Source: Tridacna crocea (lineage: Eukaryota; Mollusca; Bivalvia; Cardiida; Cardiidae). Taken from it: DNA of 64,000 nt. The stretch spans positions 8,227,001 to 8,291,000 of the forward strand of contig OX031063.1 in the NCBI GenBank assembly GCA_943736015.1, written 5' to 3'. This document shows, piece after piece, positions 23,149 to 33,800 of the stretch (positions within the stretch are counted from its first letter, which is position 1; every line of letters starts with the position of its first letter). The notes beneath the pieces are model-generated. The model did not search any database. It had not been told where the DNA came from and saw only the letters and a list, made by a program, of their open reading frames with translations. Both the position numbers and the translations under genes were made by a program.

Positions 23149-23237
23149 ACGTCGATAAATTAGCAAGTTTGCCCATGTAATCGTCGAAACTGTTCAGTCG
23201 TCTAGCTACCGGTGTCGCGATGGCGGCCATATTGTAT
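23149..23237 (-). CDS. Possible first exon of an element-borne gene
   Basis: On the minus strand an ATG at the 'CAATATGGCCGCCATCG' block opens a frame starting 'MAAIATPVARRLNSFDDYMG'. It runs to a GAC|GTAAAC donor-like site near 23,154. It lies about 180 bp inside the right terminus of the 11.6-kb insertion, pointing inward, as a transposon gene would. I could not find a matching next exon, and reading straight on meets a stop at once. The family is unknown. Confidence 0.25.
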
Positions 23238-23414
23238 TTTGGTTAAATGGTTAACCGGTATAGTAGAGGTGGGTTAAATTTAACCGGAATTTGACTCTGG
23301 TTAAAATTAACCAAACCTTTATACAATCGCTAACCAACAATTTAACCCAAACTCCTTCCTAACCAAACTTTTAACCCACTGGTTAAATTTAACCAACGTT
23401 TATACAATCGGGTG

Positions 23415-23690
23415 CAGATGGCGAAATATGACATCATGTACCTTACATTTCTCGCGCTTGACGTAATACTGTAATGCGTTGCTATGCGGGAGGGGTACGC
23501 CGTGGGGAATAACGGAAAAGAACTGTACTGGATTTTGAGAAAGCTCCTCCTAGAAAGGGTTAAAATCATGAAATAAATAGAATATTTGTATTTTTCGGTG
23601 AAAGATAGAAATTTATTTCACTCGATGAAATAAATTTCGATCTTTCACCGAAAAATACAAATATCCTCTACATATTTGGCATTCTGTTAC
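23415..23690. mobile_element. Right half of the split family F repeat
   Basis: It resumes the match to 40,262-40,690 directly after the 11.6-kb insertion ('CAGATGGCGAAATATGAC' against 'CAGATGGAAATATGACG'). Its end is a hairpin pairing 'TTTTTCGGTGAAAGATAG' with 'CGATCTTTCACCGAAAAA' at 23,594-23,661. Confidence 0.85.
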
Positions 23691-24600
23691 AGTTAAACAT
23701 CTTCTGTCTGTATAAGTCGTAGTAATTTCTAGTATGTCAATAAAAAGGCTGTATGGAAATTGATTTGTTTGGAAAGGAACAATGAATAATATGAATAAAT
23801 TAATAATAAAAAAAAAAAAAAAAAAAACAACATAGATTACAAAAATAAAAGGAAACAAAAAAGCACCCAACGTGGGTGCCAACGCTAGTCCGGTGTTGCT
23901 TTTAGGTACATTTTAATTTTCAATTAAAGAAACATAAGTCGAAAAAGGGATACAATTTTGTCAAAAATATATTTCGTTAGTTACATGCCCTTGCTTTATG
24001 TGTTCCTCTATTTATAATTAATAACTAGCCCCAGTTTGAAGTAAAAGTCGTCAGTAAAGACATATATAGAATCTGACAAGAGTGTGCGTTTGAGATAAGA
24101 TTTTGTTTCATTATTTTGTCAACGAATGCCACTTTTAAAACTAGTGATCTCGAGGCAATTAATTGGATAACCGATATTATCAAAAGAAGTAGATCTAGTT
24201 TAAGATTTTTGGCATGAGGAAACTACATGTATTCACTGTGACGGAGAAATAATTCTCCCAGCTTAAATTACGACATTTCTTTACCAGAACATTTCTAAAA
24301 AGAGAAACATGGAATATAATATAAGAACATTCGTGATGGGTATATTACACTGAAAACAAGGAGGGTTATGTGATAAAACGGTATTATGAACTGTCAAAGT
24401 TTTTGAACGACAGATTTTGAGTAAAAAATGGGTAAAACTGCGTCAAAAAAATGATGGTCAAAACGCCCTTGATGTATCGGTTCCCATATGAATAGCTAAA
24501 CAACTTGTCCGATTTTGCGGTACATATCTTCAGCAATGGCATGTATAAAACGAAAAAGTCTTTGCACAACAAAGACAAACGAAGAGGACAACATGGCTTT
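23691..24600. other. 3' flank of the phosphatase gene
   Basis: No gene is seen. A poly-A run lies at 23,806-23,827, and about 24,245-24,330 repeats words of the dispersed block at 32,285-32,380 ('CAGCTTAAATTACGACATTT'). It probably includes the 3' untranslated and downstream sequence of the minus-strand gene. Confidence 0.4.
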
Positions 24601-24622
24601 GACAATATTTTTATCTCGACTT

Positions 24623-24628
24623 TTTATT
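24623..24628 (-). terminator. Candidate polyadenylation signal
   Basis: AATAAA on the minus strand, about 115 bases after the phosphatase stop codon, in an AT-rich 3' untranslated context. It is the first canonical hexamer I see after the stop. Confidence 0.55.
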
Positions 24629-24741
24629 TGAAAAAAAAGCTGAGTTAACAATGATACAAAAAAGAAAGAAAAAATCTCTATACAAATCAATGGACAGTAC
24701 TTTTACAATCCCAAAAAGTAATCATAAACAAATTAAGTCTT

Positions 24742-24813
24742 TTAAACATTAGCATAGACATCTCCGCCCTCTAGATAGCAACGAATAACTTCAAAGACAA
24801 ACAGATACTCCTC
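24742..24813 (-). CDS. RPTP exon 27: D2 end, YANV tail and stop
   Basis: Acceptor TTCAATACAG. Phase 0, 23 codons plus TAA. It starts 'EEYLFVFEVIRCYLEGG', which completes the last helix of D2, and ends DVYANV. Tyr-x-Asn is the consensus for Grb2 SH2 binding, and vertebrate PTP-alpha ends in a similar YANF motif that recruits Grb2. Confidence 0.92.
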   Translation of the reverse strand, partial: EEYLFVFEVIRCYLEGGDVYANV

Positions 24814-27800
24814 CTGTATTGAAAAGATAGAAAAAAAGCAATATCAGCAAGATTACACGTGACATCTACTGTACTTTCAATTCGAATTATAACGGAGAAA
24901 CTAACTCGTGAAAGGCTATTCACACAGCAATGAAAAATAGCTGCTTTAATAATAATTATAATAATGTTTTAAAATTTCTAAGTTTTCTTCTGTGTTGTTT
25001 TCCTTGTTATAGACTTTTGAAGGTCATGATTTACCTTGTAGGCTTACTGCTTTTTATGTTAAAGATGTATGTCAGAGAATCAGCTAACAAAGTATCACTT
25101 ACATAGGTGGAGATGAAATCATGATTTCTCGCTTTCATTGTTTTCACCGACTGCAAGACATTCAATACTCCGCCGTCTTGTTTCATTCTGTTTAACTCAT
25201 TTAAAAGGATGCATACCACACCACTGAATTTAGCCCCTGATCTGTAAAACAACAATACCATTGTCGATCGTCAAAGTTTCGAACAAAAAGTGATTTTAAA
25301 TTTTAGACGAGTTCATGTTTTGGTCTGGACATCTTAAAACGCCACACATAGCAGGATAAATTTAGGGATGCTCACGATATGTATAATACGTTTAGCTATC
25401 ACGAACGTCAAAACCTGTCCTGATAGTCGCAGATTCAAGCTAAGAACGCCCACCTTCGAAATAAAATTGGTTTCTGTAATGGCCACCAAAAGGAAACCCA
25501 ACGAATCTCTAACGGTCATTATCAACCCCAATAATCTTGCATTCGTCGCAACTTGTTTTCATCTGCCTTTAAAGACCATTTTAAATAATACTTTTTCCTT
25601 TTTTTATTCATGCAGACCAGGTCAGTCTGTCTTACTGATAGAAGGAAAACATTGCAGCGAGTAATTTACTGACCGCACAAACATTCAAAGTCGTTCATTG
25701 CACTCGAACGATTCAAAACAACGACTTTGTTGTTTTTCATGTTGATGTTGTTACAATTTCTCGTTTTTTGTAAAAGTTTTGAACCCTTTTTAATTTTCCA
25801 TGACCTTCATGGTGCACGTCAGTCCATTTTACAGCAAAGCATAAGGAAAGTCGTTAAGAAAGTGTGTAAATAAGACAATAAGAAGGGGGAGACAAACGGA
25901 GATTTATAGAGTATAGTACAAGAGAAAGATAATCTATCCCCGTTGAGAACTGTAGAAAGCATAACAAGTAACCTACGGACAATGAACTAAAACAGGATGA
26001 GTATCCGACAGATCTTGTTGCCAATGTAACACATTTTCGAGCAGATCTATGAAGGCCCTGGACTCTATTGGTTCTCTACTATTTGACGTCCATTTTGTAC
26101 ATTCATACTGTTTGACAGTTAATTCTTCTTTAGTCTGAATAAGAACATGAGTTGCAAAAGTTTTTTTTTTTCAGTTTGCAATAATACACTATGACAAATA
26201 TGTGGTAAAACTATCGATCATAACTCGAACGGTCTTAAATTAACCCTTTCCCAAACGACAAAATTTTAGACTGGTCCAAATTGAAAGCACTTGCAGACGA
26301 CAAAGTACATGTTACTCAAAAATTGAAATTTGTTTCTAGCAGGGTAGAAAACATTGTGGGAAAAAGAGAAAATGCTGGTTACCAGCATTTTCTCGTTTTC
26401 CTACAATGTTTTCAAAAGGCTTCTATGTCAGAGACGTAAAAAACAGGGATTGTTTGGTAAAGGGTTAATATGAACCATGCTCTGGAAAGATGGGGCTTAT
26501 ATGCTTCTCTGTGATACTTTATACCAAGCAAGTCATCCATTAATTATGAATTCATAAATCTATTTCATCAAACAACCGACTTATTCATTAAATAAAGTGA
26601 TCCTTACACAAACATAAAATCTTACAATAGCAAACAGTTTTGATACAGGTCAGCATGCCTGGACTTCGCAGGCTAACCCGAGTCGATACTTTTTGTAGAT
26701 GCAACAAAAAATGCTCACAGAGTAGGGTTCATTACATTAAAACCAGAATTAATGTTCATGACAATTACGTATAAGCTTTTTATACGTATACATTGTTTTG
26801 CAAGTGCCTGAAACCTCGCCAAACCGGGCACAACTATCAAGCTTACAATAATTCCCATTTTAACTAGTCGACAAAATTTAAGACTGGTCAAAAATGAAAG
26901 CATTTGCAGACGACAAATTAAATGATGCACACATCATGGAAATTTCCTTTGAACGGGTAGAACACATTGCGAAAAATGCAAAAATGCTGGTTAACCAATA
27001 TTTTCTCATCTTAGACAATGTTTTACCGAGGTCGTTAAAAATTGGGTTTTGTATGGTAATATTTACAATTAAAACTTGCCTGAGATCTGTATGTGAGTTT
27101 CCTCTCGATGTAGTGACTGGCGTCATTCTCCTCAACCAGTGTCAAACTAAAAGTTTCCTGAAGTTTTGATTCCAGGTGAAAGCAATTCTTCTGAGAATAT
27201 AACACATGAGTAACAGCATGTAAATAATATTAAAAGAAATATAAGGACTATTTTTCGTCATCCAAGATTTTTGATAGGAAAAAACACATAGGTATATTGT
27301 TTTGTTATTTATCTGTCGGTCTGTCGGTCTGCTTCTTTCTCTCTCACTCTCTCCTTCTATCAATAGTAAAGATAATGGTCAATTGCTGACAAAAAATATA
27401 CTGGATGTGTGACAAGGAAAAGGGTAAAGTACTGTTTGAAAAAAAAAAACAACTGTAAATAAAAGAATATCCAGTATGACTGATAGCAAAAATGTTGCAA
27501 TTCTAGCAAAATTTTCGCATGTATGAATTAATATAGCAGTATCATTTAACTATAATTTGTTCGAGAGCTGACACGGGAGAGAACACAAAGAGTCAAGCTA
27601 TTGATACACGATGATAAAAGAAATAAAGTGGACTAAAGATAATATCAAAGTAACAGTTTACATGTAAGTTGCCGTTTATAAATATATTTTTATGTACCGT
27701 ATCCGCTTTCTCCTTGGCTCCAAGGCTTACAATTGTTTTTACCTTCTGTTCTTGTACTACTGACCAAAACTCAGTCATACCGTTCTCCTTCGGTGTCTTC

Positions 27801-30800
27801 ATAGCTATAAATACGTCCTGGTCCTGCGAATTCTGAACAAAAAAAGTAGTCCATCTTTTTCTATGTCTTTTCTGAAAGTTCATAAAGGCTTCTATTATTT
27901 TAAGTGGATGTGTCGCATTGCCGTAATTTCCCCTTGATTTGAAGCATACCAGAAACTTGAACTGCTACTATGACAAACAAATTATATAATATTGATGGAT
28001 TGAAATATGTACATTTGTTGTTTCCTTTTTCATGCATTCTTAGAATTCACCCGCTGGCATTATTGAATTTTTTAAAAGTAGATCTAAATAAGTATTAGAT
28101 GAGTATCAAATGTTAGAGAACAGTTATCATATGACACAATTGGATTCGGTGCACACTTAAATCGTTTTAAGATGAAACAAATACTTTGAAAAAAAAAGAG
28201 AAATCTTACCGGCAGAAAAACAGCGCCAGTCAAAGTTGCACTACTGGTTTTATCTATCATCATTTTTCCTAAATTTAAGTTAATGAACAAAAGAAGCGTT
28301 AAATTGCTACGGTATTTTACATCCATAATAAATACATGTGCATATTTACATTATAGAAAACATCAACCAAGAAAAGAAAATAATGTAAGTTATTTTCATA
28401 CATTCTTTACTGTGAAGTTTTCTGCAATATAGAAAAATATGATTATGTGTTGATGTTTTATGTCCTTTATTTTTGTTGATATCATGTCGCTATTTACCAT
28501 ATTGTACATTATACTGCTTTTTAGATGGTCAGCTGTATTTTTTCTTGTTGTGGTTGATGTCTTTGTTCTTGATTATCTTTTCATTTCATTTGTTTCGTAC
28601 TTAAAAGACGCAAAACAACATTTATCTATTGAATGATTTTCAAGATAAAAAATACACATGTAATATTACAGATGCATTTCAACCTCTCGTAAATTCTACA
28701 GTTGAATTAGACCAAAGAAATCAAACTTGAGTGGAATAATCAAATAGGAAAGTAAAATTTAGATAGTACATCTCGTTAACAAATAAAATATTGTAGAAAT
28801 AATGACAGTCCTGGATAGCATTTACCAAAGTAAAAACTTTTTAAAATCATTGGGCGTTTGGTGAATTAGAAAAAAAATAATGAGTAAATGCATTTATAGT
28901 TTAGTAGAATACACTGTTTAGGGTTTACTAGTATCTGATACTTAATAATATTGATTCGTATTACCTTCTCCTTGGTATCTGTCTTCAATGCTTTTAACTA
29001 GCAACTGAAAGTAAAATTGCATACTGTTTACGCTAACGATTTACTTGCCGAGGAAGGTACCCGAGTCGAAACGCTCACTTACACAATGTAATTCTTAAAA
29101 TACACTTAATACATTTATTTTGTGTAATTTTTTGGAGGCCTGTCATTCATATATCTTTTTTTTTTTCAGGAAATGCTTATGTAAATGCAAAGTAAACGAT
29201 CCAATTAAGAATTAGATATATTCAACACGCCCTTAAAAAGTAATTATTTAGATTTCTAGTCAAATGAATTGCTTTTTGAGGTACATCTCAACCAGAACTG
29301 GTTATTTTCAACACTGAAATGAATGAAGCCAAACCATTTGAAAACACAAGAGATAACACAATTTTCAAAATTGCATTACAAAAGGTGTTTTTGAACTCGA
29401 AAACTAAGGTAGAAATTCAATCAGTCATGTTTTAACGTAAAGCTAGGTACTGGTTTTATTCATTATCAACCTCTTCTCATAATTAAAAAAAAGAGTATTG
29501 TTCGGTATTCAAACATATTTTATAAACATATTGGATTAAGTGACATGTTCTACTCACATCGTATTGAGCCCGCAATCTCGGGTTCTTGGTTTCCATCTCA
29601 ATTTCTTTCAGAAAGGCGTAAACTTCATGAAACTGATTCATACATATAGCATGTGTACCAAACATGAATGCATCTGCTAAAGCTTCATGTACATAAATAT
29701 ATTGTTGCTGAAATAAAAAAACAATTTAGTTCTTTGTCAGTAAATCACCATAATTATATACAAAGAAATTTGCTCGTGGGAGCTTTGCCTACAAGTATTA
29801 GCTTTGTTGCACTACAAGATGTTCAAACAAAAAAGGAAGGACGGTAGCTTTAGAGTTCGTATTTTTGGCAAGGAAAAAATCGAGTTGCAATCGATAAAGT
29901 AACTAAGGAATGTTGAAGTTAAACTTTTATATTATGTGTCGCCTTTTGTTGTTTTGGGTTTTTCCAATGAAAATATCTTTATAGTAGAATGCTATTTTAC
30001 ATAGATTTTGTATCTCAAAAACAGACCAAACCCTGAATGGTGTCTGGAAAAATGATTATGAAATCGTGATATACCGAGAAGTAACTGAAAGCTCGTCCCT
30101 CCTAGTGATGAATCGTTGTAAGACTGACAGAGCATACAGGCCATTTCTTTACTGCATTGTATACCACCATAAACGGTACTTTTGTATTTCTAGATGAAAG
30201 CCATTCGTTTATTCAGTTTAGTAGATTCCACTGGTTTTGCTTCGCCCAAGGACTTTTATTTGTCGTGTGAGAAATAATGAAACTCATTGACAAGATGGTG
30301 GAATATAGTTTTGTTCAGTATCCAAAGAATCAACTTACCAATGTTTGCACCATATTTACACGTTGTTCCCTCAACGACCTCACTATGCTCTGGACCCTTA
30401 CTGTGCCCTCCAGTTTAGCTTGAGTATAGGCGTTGTCTAAAGCAATAAAAGTCCCTGTCCTTCCTATGCCTGCGCTAAAGTCAAAACAGTGACAGCATTT
30501 TATTCTACAGATGTGTTATCTTTGTGAATAGAGTTCCTTGGGTAAGATATGTTTATTCCACCCTTCTAAAACAAATTAAACATCGCCTGTATGACAGAAT
30601 TTATCTTTTAAATATAATATATAGGTGTGAGAAAATGGAGCAAAATACTGGTTACCAACATTGTCCTCTTTTCACACAATACTTTCAAAATCCTTCTTGT
30701 TAAGGGCATTTAAAGCTTGGGATTGGGTGGTAGAGTTAATTCACGAGTACAAGAACCGGATTTCAAACTGAACTACAGACACATGTACTATGAAAATAAA

Positions 30801-33800
30801 TCAAACATCTTTAACCTTTTACCACATTATTCGAGTTTTCCAACGGAAAAGCTGTGAAAAGGGAGAAATTGCTGGTAACAAACATTTTCTCCTTTTCCCA
30901 TAAGGTTTTTCTTTACCCTTATTGATACACATCTAATCATCTAATCCATATTGTCGTCTTCAAGTACTTTGAATTTGGACCAGTCTAAAATTTCTTTGTT
31001 TGGTAAGAGACTTTTTCTAAATTCCATCGTAAGGCTTATACAACGACGTTGATAATTTCATTTTAACAGTGACCCTGTTGAATTATCGATAAATCCCATT
31101 GGCCAGATGTTATTAGTTGTACGGTCAGGTGGCAGGAGACTTGGAAACTTGTCCACGGCTGTGGTGAATCATGTCGCCCCGAGCCGCAGCCGTTCAGGGC
31201 TGTAGTGAATTATGTCGCCCCGAGATTTCGGCTCGGAGCGACATGGTTCACCACAGCTGTAAACAAGTTTTCAAGTCCCCTGACCAAGTTTCCAAATCAT
31301 CAATAATTAAGAATAATAAAATTACAATTTTTATGGTGTTCCCTTTAAAGGTTGCATAGCTTCTTCAGATATTTTTAGATTTTGCGCCAGAGATCAAAAG
31401 AGCATTGTGGGAATGTCGAGTGACTGGCACATGACTTACGACGATTGGATTCCATAACATAACAAACATGTAATTATTTTCCATAATGTCTTTTTCGTGG
31501 GCTATGTTAGAAGCTTTGTCCGTATATTTCCGGTATGTAAATGAGTGAGTTGCTCGCATAAGAACTAAACGTATTTCATGTCGGTGTCGACCTGGGCCGT
31601 AGTTAATCTCTAATTTCTCTTGTTGTCGGATGGTTTTCGACTACTGGGGTTTTATATGGGAGTATAAGGATGATTTTTTTGAGAGTATTTTTGTAAAATG
31701 TTCGTCTCATAATCTGAAGGGCCACCTGTAAGACATGACCATAAAAAAAAGAAAGATTTCCCAGTCAACTGATAAATGATGGTGATTGTTTGTGAAAGTG
31801 AAAAAAAAAAACTTGTGCTAAACGTAGAAAATGCTGGTTACCAACATTTTCTTCTTCCCGAAAATATTCAAGTGGCTTTACAAATGGTTTTTCAAACAGC
31901 TTTTTGAAAGGTTTTCCAAACGCTTTCTCCCACAATCGTTACAATTTGGGACTGCTTTGTAAAGAATTACTGGGTTAACCTGCAGTGAACTACAATAGGT
32001 CCATCCTTTTGAATCGTACTCCTATCTTTTGCTACACATCTCCAGAACTTGACGAGCGACCACGTGGTGTCGGGGACATCCTTGTCTGGCCACGCCTTGA
32101 AGTGGTACTGGGTCATAACCACAGGGGTTTCTGTACCCTATGAAAAATAAATAGAGTTTACTTCATCAGCTTGTGGTTAATATGGGGAAATATTGGCCGA
32201 AAAAGGGAAAGGTATGCGAAAATAACGAGTGCCGTAAGGCATGAGTTATTTTTCATTTTTTGTGGACCTTTCCCCTTTGAGGCAAATATTTGACGGGGGA
32301 AATAATTCACCCCAGCTTAAATTACGACATTTCTTTACCCATATACATTTCCAAAAATAGACACATGAAATATAAAGTAAGAAGTTATTCGCCATGCTGT
32401 GGGAAAAGGAGGTTTAATCTATCTCCAAACAGCATCGACTCATATCAGCCTGCTCAGTCCGCGCAGGAAAAGAAAACACGAATTACAGTTTTCTATGGAA
32501 ATCTTGCTAAATACATTTCCGTTGACAAACAGCGTGTTTATTCCTGTTTTACGTGCTCTATTAATTCCACTTGAAGTTTTCACCGACAGATACATACATG
32601 TATAACTTGACCGTGATTGTTGAAGTCATTGTAATCGGATTTTATGGGCGCCGCCATGTGGAAGATCATGTGACCGATAACATGAGAAAGGACACTCTGG
32701 GGTCATTTCTGTACGTAAAATAATGACCTGGTCATTCCTCTACGTAGAATAATAACCCGGGTCATTCCTCTGAGTAGAGATGACCGATGGGTAGGGGAGG
32801 TCATTTCTCTGCACTACAGGCGGATCCAGAGGAATGAAGCATGTGTACCTTTTGCACTTTGAGGTTCCTGATGATGAAATCTCCAAAGGTTTCCTCAGAC
32901 TGCAGGTGAACTTTGATTTTACCGTAAATCTCTTCTCCTTCCTCTGGCCAGTAAATCAGGCATTTTTTCTGCAAAAATGACAAAAAGTTGTGCTTCTAGA
33001 AAATAAAATAGACAGTACCATTCATCCCACAATGCGAGATTTAACGATACTAAAATAACACCTCTTCAAAAAAATGAGGGAAAAGGAGAAATGATAGGAA
33101 CTAGCATTTTCTCCTTTTTGCCACAATATTTTGTATACTATCAATTACGGAAATTACTATTTAAGCTACAATCATTTTATCGTCTGCAAATGCTTTCAGA
33201 TTGGTTCAGTCTTTCATATGGTCGTTTGGTAAAGAATTCAATTATTAAAATTTTACCATAAACATATCGACGGAATTCTTACTCAAGTGCTTTAATGGAG
33301 AGGTCATCAGACCTCTCCAATAGCGGTGAGTTTTCTGGCTAAATCTTCTTCTTTTGCTAAATTGTTCTGATACAGAGTCTGTTTCGTCAGGGCTTTGTAA
33401 ATAAAGCGAAATAATATTAGGCTGACTTCGTTTGGGGCTATAGCCACGGCTACAGTAGCAATGGCTCCAACCGAACATCAAAAGCCAGGACTATAATGAT
33501 GTCATTTGACCTTTAACCTCGGCTATTGTCGGACCGCGCTCGCACCCACGGTCGGTTTAGTTCCAAGATGGCGACTGGGGAAGGAAATGAAATGTAAGTT
33601 ATGTTGAAAAGGTAGAAGTACAAACCGTATTCGTTCCATATTATTTATTTGATCAGACCTATATGCCAGCCAATAGTTATGCATCGAAATGGAGTATATG
33701 TATTATTTCAAACGAACCGATGGCTTCAGCCGATGATATTTTTCATTATGATTGATGGAGAAATCGGCCCGTTGAGAATCCGTCCCCAAATTGAATTTAA

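Larger units (their letters stand above)
11810..23414. mobile_element. 11.6-kb insertion with long TIRs and CAG target duplication
   Basis: The left terminus starts 'CACCCGATTGTATAAACG'; the right terminus is its inverted form, 'CGTTTATACAATCGGGTG'. CAG flanks both sides (11,807-11,809 and 23,415-23,417), while the uninterrupted relative near 40,400 has a single CAG at this point. About 170 bp at each end is rich in 'GGTTAA/TTAACC' and 'TTATACAATCG' subrepeats in inverted orientation. Terminal CAC and a 3-bp duplication are known features of CACTA-type elements, but I see no transposase. The interior is filled with nested repeats, so this is either a degraded autonomous element or a large non-autonomous one. 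Confidence 0.8.
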
